From: Yinghuangia elevatio
Lineage (GTDB): Bacteria > Actinomycetota > Actinomycetes > Streptomycetales > Streptomycetaceae
Direction of reading: 5' to 3'
Assembly (NCBI RefSeq): GCF_040649515.1
Contig: NZ_JBEZFP010000094.1
Location: 1-37,770 of the forward strand
Length of the DNA: 37,770 nucleotides
The notes beneath the pieces are model-generated. The model had not been told where the DNA came from, did no database searches, and was given only the letters and a program-made list of their open reading frames with translations. The translations under genes were made by a program, and so were the position numbers. Positions 1 to 6,219 of this stretch are shown here, piece by piece; positions within the stretch are counted from its first letter, which is position 1; each line of letters begins with the position of its first letter.

Positions 1-63
1 GGCTAGCGTGCGTGCCACGGTTCGCGGGCCCGGCGAGAATTTGAAGACACGACCTCGGGGCCG

Positions 64-330
64 ATGCCGACCGCCGACGGGTCGCTCGTCGTCGGCGCCA
101 CGAGCGACCGCCAGTTCGCCGCCCTGTGCGCGGCGGTCGGCGTACCGGATCTCCCGGCCGACCCTAGTTCGCCGGCAACGCGGCGCGGTCGGCGCACCGC
201 GACGAACTCACCGGGTTTGGCTCGCCGCCGCCTTTCGTACCGCTCCCTCCCACGTCGGGGAGCGCCGGCTTTGTTGGGCGGGCACACCGAGGAGATCCTT
301 GCCGCGCTCCGGCCGCGGGATCGAGGGTCC
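64..330 (+). pseudogene. Decayed CaiB/BaiF (family III) CoA-transferase remnant
   Basis: In the frame of the ATG at 64 the sequence reads TADGSLVVGATSDRQFAALC and then VGVPDLPADP. This is the conserved stretch of family III CoA-transferases in which a 'Y-T-x-DG' segment leads to 'DRQF..LC..LG.P.L..DP'. Right after the DP (about 166) the expected 'RF.xNAARVxHRDEL' continues in another frame, where FAGNAARSAHRDELTG can be read from 168. This points to a 1-base deletion. A C-terminal-like segment, GAPALLGGHTEEILAAL, then appears back in the first frame at about 262-312. Intact enzymes have tens of residues between these two blocks, so an internal deletion is also likely. Upstream in frame there is a stop near position 4. 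This is a broken fragment with no plausible activity. Family assignment is by motif recognition only. The rest of 1-392 holds nothing else I can support. Confidence 0.6.
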
Positions 331-392
331 GTAAGGCGGCGGCGAGGTCACCGGTGAAGCGGAGGACGCGGCGCCGGAACCCGCTTGTGCGG

Positions 393-1445
393 TCAGGGCG
401 CAGCGGGCGGGCTCGCCGGCAACAGCGTCGGCACGAAGGGCAGTACGCCTTCCGACGACTCGACCACGAAGCCTCCGCATCCGTCGTCCCGCGTGGTCGA
501 CGAAGGCGAGGTCGGCGTCTGCCCGGGGAGTCCGGCCCCCGTGGTGGGCACCGGGTCGGGGGCGGTCAGGGCGGGCCCTGACGGGGGAGGCGGGGCAGGT
601 GCGGTGAGCGTGGGCGCGGGCGGAGCGGATCCCGGCGCGCCGGCCGTGGGAGGCGGATTCGGGGGTGGCATTCCGTTGCCCACCAGCGGGTTGTGGAGTT
701 CGTCGGCGTCCGGCGCCCGCACGGTCTCCCCGGGGCGCGGCGCGGGTTGCCTGGTGTTCCTCCGCTGCTCGATCACCACGCGGCCGTCGGGGCCGTAGGC
801 GGTGATGTGGATGTTCTCCGCGTACGCGTAGCCGCCCGGGAGTTCCACCGGAGGCACGTAGAAGTACGACCACCCCGGCGTGCCGGGCAGGGTCACCGCC
901 TGCGCGTCGAGTACCCGCCCGTCGAGTTCGACCCGTACGCCGGCCAGGGGCTCGGGGCCGATGTACATCCCGCCGACCAGGAGCAGCCGGCCGTCATAGC
1001 GCTCCTGCGCGTAGATGCGGTTGTCGGTCCGCGGCTTCGACAGGTCCACGACCATGCCGCAGCCCCCGCGCATGATCACGGCCCGGTCCTCGCCCATGCG
1101 GAACGTGTAGCCGTACCCGACATCGAAGCGCTCCCAGGCGGGGACCACCCGTGGCGGGGCGAGCACAGGCGCGGGCGTGGCGACGGATGGCGGGGCCACC
1201 GGCGCCGGGGCCGCTCTGCCGCCCACCCCGTCGAACACGGCGGATCCCGCCGCGATTCCGCCGACCAGCACGGCGGCCGTGGCGACCACCGCCAGCCGCC
1301 GGCGCCGGCCCCGTGCGGCACGGCCCTGGCGCAGCACCTGGGCGACCGGAGCGGGGATGGCACCTTCGCCCGGCCCGGAAGGCGCGGAGTCCGCGCCGAC
1401 TTGGCGCATGGCGGCGCGCAGGAGTTCCTCGTCCGTCCGGGTCAT
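393..1445 (-). CDS. Single-pass membrane protein coupled to SigE-family sigma factor; candidate anti-sigma
   Basis: A 350-residue protein. A charged cytoplasmic N-terminus (about 1-50, ending in an Arg cluster) is followed by one hydrophobic segment at about 51-71 and then a long outside portion. The outside part has a Pro/Ala-rich spacer, a compact region at about 100-240 rich in Gly/Tyr/Val (GYGYTFRMGEDRAVIMRGG), and a Pro/Ala/Thr-rich tail. Its ATG overlaps the stop of the sigma factor gene as ATGA, so the two are translationally coupled. I see no HxxxCxxC zinc anti-sigma motif in the N-terminus. The anti-sigma role is therefore inferred from position and topology: membrane proteins of this shape commonly follow SigE-family ECF genes in actinomycetes. 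It could instead be an envelope protein that the sigma factor controls. Confidence 0.8.
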   Translation of the reverse strand: MTRTDEELLRAAMRQVGADSAPSGPGEGAIPAPVAQVLRQGRAARGRRRRLAVVATAAVLVGGIAAGSAVFDGVGGRAAPAPVAPPSVATPAPVLAPPRVVPAWERFDVGYGYTFRMGEDRAVIMRGGCGMVVDLSKPRTDNRIYAQERYDGRLLLVGGMYIGPEPLAGVRVELDGRVLDAQAVTLPGTPGWSYFYVPPVELPGGYAYAENIHITAYGPDGRVVIEQRRNTRQPAPRPGETVRAPDADELHNPLVGNGMPPPNPPPTAGAPGSAPPAPTLTAPAPPPPSGPALTAPDPVPTTGAGLPGQTPTSPSSTTRDDGCGGFVVESSEGVLPFVPTLLPASPPAAP

Positions 1446-2182
1446 GTTCCCACCGCCTTCACCGAGTTCGTCGTGTACCCACGGGGGGCGCCCCCGGCAT
1501 CTGCGGACCTGTTCGCTTCCGTCCGGACGTTGCCGCCGATGCGGTCCTCCCGTACGGAGGCCGCGTGTTCTTCGCTCGCCGCGGCGTCGGCGTCGGCGTC
1601 GGCGCCCGTCTCAGTCCCTGGGCCTGGGCCTGCGCCTGCCGCACTTTCGTCGGGCGGCTCCTCGGGATCGCGTCCCGCGAGGACGGCCAGCGTGCCGTCC
1701 GCCCGCAACCGTGCCAACGCCCGGGTGACCTGGCCCCGTACGGTCGACGCCTTGGTGCCGAGGACCTCGGCCACCTGCGCATGGCTCATGTCCTCGAAGT
1801 AGCACAGCACCAGAACCGTCCGCTGCCGCACGGGCAGTCGCCCAAGGGCGTCGAGCAGGCTCCGCCGTACGTCGACCTGCCCGGTCCGGTCGTCGCCCGC
1901 CTGCTCGGGCGCGCCGACCCCGAGCAGTTCGCGGATCCGGCGGCGCCGCACCCGATCCGCGTTGGTGTGCACGAGTATTCGCCACACGTACGCGTCGATC
2001 TCGTTGCTGGTGCTCACCCGGTCCCACTTCACGTAGACCCGGACCAGCGCGGCCTGTGCGAGGTCTTCGGCGTCGTGGAAGTTGCCGGTGAGCAGGTACG
2101 CCGCCCGCCGCAGGCGGTCCCAACGGCTCGTCATGAAGCCCTGGAACGCGCGGTCCGCGTCGTCGCGCCGTGCCGCCCTCAC
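1442..2182 (-). CDS. SigE-family ECF RNA polymerase sigma factor
   Basis: Region 2 is visible at about residues 16-85 (TSRWDRLRRAAYLLTGN, then HDAEDLAQAALVRVYVKW), and region 4 at about 105-162 (LGRLPVRQRTVLVLCYFEDM, then the helix-turn-helix VAEVLGTKASTVRGQVTRAL). This is the actinobacterial SigE-like ECF group and should direct RNA polymerase to a small stress or envelope regulon. I chose the GTG at 2182 because an AGGA lies about 6 nt upstream and the family starts just before this point. The open frame continues to 2488 but that extension is Arg/Gly-rich and unlike a sigma N-terminus. Odd feature: after region 4 there are about 80 extra low-complexity residues with an Ala/Asp run (ETGADADADADAAASEE). 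The family usually ends near 165-180 residues. The gene overlaps the membrane protein gene by 4 nt. Confidence 0.9.
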   Translation of the reverse strand: MRAARRDDADRAFQGFMTSRWDRLRRAAYLLTGNFHDAEDLAQAALVRVYVKWDRVSTSNEIDAYVWRILVHTNADRVRRRRIRELLGVGAPEQAGDDRTGQVDVRRSLLDALGRLPVRQRTVLVLCYFEDMSHAQVAEVLGTKASTVRGQVTRALARLRADGTLAVLAGRDPEEPPDESAAGAGPGPGTETGADADADAAASEEHAASVREDRIGGNVRTEANRSADAGGAPRGYTTNSVKAVGT

Positions 2183-2563
2183 GCCCGTCCTGCCAAGGCC
2201 GCCGCCGGTGCCGCCGGGAGCGCGGCCCTCCCCGCGGAACCCGGCTCGGTCACGCGCCGCTCCCCGCGCCCCGCCGCCGCACCTGAGTGCCGCCGTGCCT
2301 TCGTGCCGTTGCCCGGTGGCCCGATGCCGTGTCTCATCGTCCTGCCCGCTTTCGTCGCATGTCCGTGGCCCACAGCCGTACGGCCGCGCGTCGCGACCTC
2401 GGTGCGGCGCCGTGCGGTCGCCTGTCACCCTGTTGGACGGCAACCGGCTCCGAAAGTGCTGCCGACGGTGCGCGGGTCTTTCGGGCACGCCGGACGGAGG
2501 GCCCCCGCGGCGAAGCGACGTGGTGCGGGCGCCGGGCGGGCGCCGCGCGGGCGGCGGTCCGGA
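2183..2563. other. Intergenic stretch upstream of the sigma factor
   Basis: About 380 bases between the PPOX gene stop and the chosen sigma factor start. Open frames cross it in several directions but all have Arg/Pro/Gly-rich composition typical of shadow frames in GC-rich DNA. I see no family motif, no clear hairpin and no promoter I would defend. The sigma-anti-sigma promoter should lie here, reading on the minus strand. Confidence 0.5.
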
Positions 2564-3028
2564 TCAGTCGGCGAGCCGTGCCGGGAAACCGCCGGTCGCG
2601 ATAGGGCCCCAGCGCTTGGGCGTCACTCGGATGATCGACTTGCCCTGCGTCAGCATGGCCGCCCGGTATTCGTCCCAGTCGGGGTGCTCGCCGGAGATGT
2701 TCCGGAAGTACTCCACCAGCGGTTCGACGGACTCGGGGGCGTCGATGACCTCGGCGTCACCGTCGATCTGCACCCACGGGCCGTTCCACTCGTCGGACAG
2801 CACGACCAGGCTGACCGCGGAATCGCGGCGCGCGTTGCGGGTCTTGGCCCGCTCCGGGTAGGTCGACATGACCACCCGCCCCGAGTCGTCCACCCCACAG
2901 GTCAGCGGTGACGCCTGGGGGGATCCGTCGGTACGCCGGGTGATCAGCAGCGCGCGATGCCGCGGACGGACGAACTCCAGCAGAGCCGCCAGGTCGACGG
3001 ACGTATTGGTGGCGATGGGGCGGCTCAT
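2564..3028 (-). CDS. PPOX-class (pyridoxamine-phosphate-oxidase fold) F420/FMN-dependent oxidoreductase
   Basis: A 154-residue protein with the split-barrel flavin fold. Visible features are an N-terminal helix (LAALLEFVRPRHRALLITRR), the strand pair around DGSPQASPLTCGVDDSGRVV, the cofactor-phosphate-binding-like STYPERAKTRNARRD, and WVQIDGDAEVIDAPESVEPL followed by a C-terminal helix with EYFRNISGEHPDWDEY. Members of this family (TIGR03618-like) bind F420 or FMN and reduce small molecules or act as biliverdin/nitro reductases. The substrate here cannot be read from sequence. The ATG at 3028 has GGAAGG about 8-13 nt upstream. The frame stays open far upstream to 4012, but that part is Arg/Gly-rich and overlaps another gene in shadow, so it was rejected. 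It is probably monocistronic, as about 200 bases separate it from the next gene. Confidence 0.85.
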   Translation of the reverse strand: MSRPIATNTSVDLAALLEFVRPRHRALLITRRTDGSPQASPLTCGVDDSGRVVMSTYPERAKTRNARRDSAVSLVVLSDEWNGPWVQIDGDAEVIDAPESVEPLVEYFRNISGEHPDWDEYRAAMLTQGKSIIRVTPKRWGPIATGGFPARLAD

Positions 3029-3231
3029 GAGGGATCGGCCTTCCGGGTGCGGAGTCGTCGGGATCCTGCCGCCAAGCAGGTTATGCCGGGCACCCCGGGC
3101 GGAGGCGTCGGCCCCTGGGCGTGTCGGCGGAGGGCAAGGCGGGGCCCGCGCTCGACGGCCGGCGTACCGGTCGCGAGCGCGGGACGTCCGAGCCGACTCC
3201 GCCGGGACCCGCCGGCCGATGTGATCGCCGG

Positions 3232-3954
3232 TCAGATGGTCTTGACGTTGAGGTAGTTGTACGCGCCTACGGTGAAGTCCTTGAGCACGCGCAGGGTGAC
3301 GGCCGGCCCGGTCATCCAGTTGACGAAACCGGCGTGGGCGTTGGCCCCGTTGACGAAGATGGCGGGGTTGATGCCCGCTTGCAGGGCGTACCACGGGTCG
3401 ACGACAAGACAGTTGGCTCCCCAGGTGGCGGGGTTGTTCAGCGCGGTGCCCGGCGTACGGCCCACGACCGTGAACACGTGGCCGCGGCCCACGACGCCGT
3501 TCGGGGTGAGGCCCACCCATTCGATCGTGGTGCCGCCGGGCACGGGGGAGTTCGTGGCGCAGAGCACGGCGATGGTCACACAGGCGAAGCCCTCGCACAC
3601 CCCGAAGAAGGGTGTCTTGACGGCCTTCGCGGCGCCCCACATGAGGAATTGCTTCTCGACCTCCGCCATGGCCGGGCGCCCGTTCGGCCAGCCGAGGGCC
3701 ACCTCCAGGTTGTGGGTGAGCACGGGTTTGAAGCCGTCCGGGCTCATGGTGTCCTTCATCGGCTGGATGGCCCCGCTCCCGGGGCCGGTGGGTCGGCCGA
3801 TCTGGGTGACGTTCACGTTCGCCCAGGCGTTGTCGATGAACGTGCCCTGCGCGACCAGGTTCTGATAGGCGGGGACGGCCCCTCCCCGGGGCCAGACCGA
3901 CGACTGCGCGATCCGGGCGTTGATGGCCGCATCGAGTGGTGCCAGAGGCAGCAT
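3232..3954 (-). CDS. Transglutaminase-like/papain-fold cysteine protein of unknown role
   Basis: A 240-residue protein that I do not recognise as a named family. It shows a convincing Cys-His-Asp arrangement. FFGVCEGFACVTIAVL (C120) matches the 'GVC.GFA...LL' nucleophile helix of transglutaminase-like enzymes. RGHVFTVVGR gives H159, and NCLVVDPWYALQ gives D186. These are the order and spacing of a transglutaminase/papain-type triad, so a peptidase, amidase, deamidase or cross-linking activity is possible. There is no signal peptide or transmembrane segment. I chose the ATG at 3954, with GGGAG about 9 nt upstream, over an ATG at 4023, which has no ribosome binding site and adds a highly charged tail. 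No immunity-like or partner gene sits next to it. Confidence 0.75.
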   Translation of the reverse strand: MLPLAPLDAAINARIAQSSVWPRGGAVPAYQNLVAQGTFIDNAWANVNVTQIGRPTGPGSGAIQPMKDTMSPDGFKPVLTHNLEVALGWPNGRPAMAEVEKQFLMWGAAKAVKTPFFGVCEGFACVTIAVLCATNSPVPGGTTIEWVGLTPNGVVGRGHVFTVVGRTPGTALNNPATWGANCLVVDPWYALQAGINPAIFVNGANAHAGFVNWMTGPAVTLRVLKDFTVGAYNYLNVKTI

Positions 3955-4023
3955 GGCGTGGCGCTCCCGTCTCTCGTGGTGCGGACCGGACTCGCGGTCC
4001 TCCGCGGTCCACGTCCGTGCCAA

Positions 4024-4537
4024 GAGGCTAGGTACGGGCCCGCCCGCAGGCTGCCGCTATTCGTGGATCTTCGGAGTCATCGGTGCGACGAAATGGCAAT
4101 CGGCCAAATTGCGGGCGTACAACGGCAAGAAGATGCAACCGGCACCCCGGAACGGTCGCCGTCCGGGCTTCGGGACACCGAGGCCACCACGTGGCAGACG
4201 TGGTGCAAGACGGCCTGCACCTCGAACCCGTCGACAGACGGCGTGCACCTCGAACCCGTCGACATCCGCATCCACCGACGTCGTCGGGCACCGCGAACCG
4301 GCCGAGAACACCACGACTTCTTCCGCACCACGATGTTCGCGCCGCGGACCCGGTTCCCCGCTCTCTCCGACGGTCTGATGCAGGCGTGGCCGGACGACAT
4401 CGCGGACAACAAGGCGTCCGCGCGCTCCGGCCTGCTCGCCGTGCCGACGTGGCCGGACGAGGACGACGGCAAGGGCACGCGGACCACACAGCCTGGCGAC
4501 GACGACACGGCCTCTACACGGCCGGGGCAGCAGGTGC
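4024..4537. other. Gene-poor stretch, possible relict coding sequence
   Basis: About 510 bases without a gene I can defend. On the plus strand, about 4318-4500 in the frame of 4333, it reads TRFPALSDGLMQAWPDDIAD and then NKASARSGLLAVPTWPDEDDG. This loosely recalls the C-terminal end of NAD-dependent epimerase/threonine-dehydrogenase-like proteins ('...SWPxxxDDxxAR.DWG...P.'). There is no N-terminal Rossmann part, so at most it is a relict. A 28-bp tandem repeat is embedded in it. Confidence 0.35.
4216..4264. repeat. Two-copy tandem direct repeat, 28-bp period
   Basis: A perfect 21-base segment beginning TGCACCTCGAACCCG occurs at 4216-4236 and again at 4244-4264, separated by 7 bases. It lies in the gene-poor stretch and looks like a simple local duplication. 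Confidence 0.85.
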
Positions 4538-5146
4538 TCAGGCAGGCCGCCGTTGCACGGCGTCGGCGATGACGGCGGTGACGAGCTTGTTGACCGCCTC
4601 CGTGGCCGACGGGCCGGAAGCGCGGTCGCGGTCGGCGAACAGGAGGTGTCCGCCGCCGACCAGGGAGAGGGTCAGCGAGTCGATGTCGGTGTCGGCCGCG
4701 ATGCGGCCCCGGTCGCGCTCGTCGGCAAGGTAGGCGGAGATGGCGTTCGTCGCCTGGGCCAGGATCGCGATGCCACCCCCTGGCCTCGCCTGCCGCAGCC
4801 GTGCGCGCAACTCGTCCCGGAAGGTGACGAGCGGGATGATCGCCACCGGGACGGGGCCGAACAAGGTGGTCAGCGCGCCGGTGAGGTTGTCGGCCACCGT
4901 GCCGGTGCCGACGGACTCGCGCAGCGCGCCCGCCTGCTCCTCGAGCCGCGCGGCGCGGTCGAGTACCAGGTCGGCGAGGAAGGCGTCGAAGTCGGTGAAG
5001 TGCCGGTGCAGGACGCCTTTTGCGCAGCCCGCCTCGTCGGTGACGGCCCGGCTGGTCAACCCGTTCGGCCCGTCCCGCAGGAGCACGCGTTCGGCGGCGT
5101 CGAACAATTGCTGCCGCGCGTCGCGAAGGTGCACTCCCGTTGGCAC
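4538..5146 (-). CDS. TetR/AcrR-family transcriptional repressor (divergent from methyltransferase)
   Basis: A 202-residue TetR-type regulator. The N-terminal DNA-binding domain spans about residues 8-55 (RQQLFDAAERVLLRDGPNGL, then the helix-turn-helix SRAVTDEAGCAKGVLHRHF). A helical ligand-binding domain follows, with no diagnostic ligand motif. The start is GTG at 5146, with GAGAGG about 8 nt upstream. It is divergently transcribed from the SAM methyltransferase gene. Two tandem inverted repeats fill the gap, so it very probably represses the methyltransferase and perhaps itself. The ligand is unknown. Confidence 0.92.
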   Translation of the reverse strand: MPTGVHLRDARQQLFDAAERVLLRDGPNGLTSRAVTDEAGCAKGVLHRHFTDFDAFLADLVLDRAARLEEQAGALRESVGTGTVADNLTGALTTLFGPVPVAIIPLVTFRDELRARLRQARPGGGIAILAQATNAISAYLADERDRGRIAADTDIDSLTLSLVGGGHLLFADRDRASGPSATEAVNKLVTAVIADAVQRRPA

Positions 5147-5193
5147 TCACAGATCCTCTCGTACGTGTGTCCCGGCATTCTGCCCCGTTGCCC

Positions 5194-5230
5194 AGTGGGC
5201 ATGTGCCCACTAAGGTGGGCGCATGCCCAC
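5194..5230. promoter_or_regulatory. Two tandem palindromic operators, probable TetR binding sites
   Basis: AGTGGGCATGTGCCCACT at 5194-5211 has 8-bp perfect arms around TG. GTGGGCGCATGCCCAC at 5215-5230 has the same GTGGGC/GCCCAC arms. The centres are 20 bp apart, about two helical turns. The second site covers the ATG at 5223, and the first ends where the AAGGTG ribosome binding site (5212-5217) begins. A repressor bound here would block the methyltransferase directly. Confidence 0.85.
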
Positions 5231-6059
5231 TCTACCGCGGGGACCACGAGACCAGCCGGAACCGCCGCCGACGCAGCCGCACCAGGCCCGGCAGATGGCC
5301 GAGTCGTTCGGCGCGGACGCGCAGCGCTACGACCAGGCCCGCCCCGGCTATCCCGATACGTTGGTGGCGCGAATCGTCGCCGGCAGCCCGGGGCCCGACG
5401 TGCTCGACGTCGGCTGCGGAACGGGCATCGCGGGCCGTCAGTTCCAGGCGGTCGGCTGCGCCGTGCTCGGCGTCGAACCCGACGCGCGGATGGCCGACTT
5501 CGCGCGCGCCCGCGGCCTTCAGGTGGAGGTGGCGGCCTTTGAAGCCTGGCAGCCGGCCGGGCGTACGTTCGACGCGGTCGTCGCCGCTCAGTCCTGGCAC
5601 TGGGTGGATCCGGCCGCCGGTGCCGCCAAGGCGGCGCGGGTGCTGCGTCCGGGGGGACGACTGGCGATCTTCGGGCACGTGTACGAGCCGCCCGCCGCGG
5701 TGGCCGAACCGTTCGCCGACGCCTGCCGCCGGGTGGCGCCCGACTCCCCGCTGAACGGCCAACCCGCCCGGCGTCCGCTCGGCCTCTACCAGACGGCGTA
5801 CGCGAAGTTCGCCGACACGATCCGCGAGACCGGGCAGTTCGACGACGCCGAGCAGTGGCGCTTCGACTGGGAGCGGTCCTACACGCGCGACCAATGGCTC
5901 GACCTGCTGCCCACCACCGGCGGCCTCACCCGGCTCCGCCCCGACCAACTGGCCGACGTTCTGGACGCCGTCGGGAGCGCCATCGACGCCTTGGGCGGAC
6001 ACTTCACGATGAACTACACCACCCTGGCCACGACCGCCGTACGCATCAACACCCGCTGA
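5223..6059 (+). CDS. Class I SAM-dependent methyltransferase
   Basis: A 278-residue protein with the class I Rossmann methyltransferase core. Motif I VLDVGCGTGIAG is at about residues 60-71, the acidic VLGVEPDARM follows, then FDAVVAAQSWHWVDP at about 118-132 and the motif III region ARVLRPGGRLAIFGH. The preceding ADAQRYDQARPGYPDTLV is typical of the small-molecule methyltransferase group often annotated 'class I SAM-dependent methyltransferase'. The substrate is unknown. The ATG at 5223 has AAGGTG 5 nt upstream. An alternative ATG at 5295 would remove the Pro-rich N-terminus but has a weaker site. The divergent TetR gene and twin operators indicate it is inducible, possibly by a toxic compound that it modifies. 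A GC hairpin follows the stop. Confidence 0.88.
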   Translation: MPTLPRGPRDQPEPPPTQPHQARQMAESFGADAQRYDQARPGYPDTLVARIVAGSPGPDVLDVGCGTGIAGRQFQAVGCAVLGVEPDARMADFARARGLQVEVAAFEAWQPAGRTFDAVVAAQSWHWVDPAAGAAKAARVLRPGGRLAIFGHVYEPPAAVAEPFADACRRVAPDSPLNGQPARRPLGLYQTAYAKFADTIRETGQFDDAEQWRFDWERSYTRDQWLDLLPTTGGLTRLRPDQLADVLDAVGSAIDALGGHFTMNYTTLATTAVRINTR

Positions 6060-6072
6060 CCCCAGGCGAGTT

Positions 6073-6102
6073 GTGCCGCGCGCAACGCTGCCGGCGCGGC
6101 AC
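6073..6102 (+). terminator. GC hairpin after the methyltransferase gene
   Basis: GTGCCGCGC (6073-6081) pairs perfectly with GCGCGGCAC (6094-6102) around a 12-base loop, 13 bases after the methyltransferase stop. There is no U-tract, as is common for actinomycete terminators. Confidence 0.6.
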
Positions 6103-6219
6103 GGCGTGGGGGCAGGTCGACGTCGCCGAGGTCGCCCTGTCGGGCGCGAGGTCCGCGCCGAGATCCTGTCCGTCGACTACGTGAGTCGGGTGTCGGTGGG
6201 GGACGGCAGGATCAGAGGT

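Noticed and set aside
1151..2911. 586-residue plus-strand frame
   Set aside because: It runs opposite the sigma factor, membrane protein and PPOX genes and has Arg/Pro-rich content without motifs.
2564..4012. PPOX gene extended to a 482-residue protein
   Set aside because: The extra N-terminal 328 residues are Arg/Gly/His-rich shadow of the transglutaminase-like gene. The ATG at 3028 has a good ribosome binding site and gives the normal family length.
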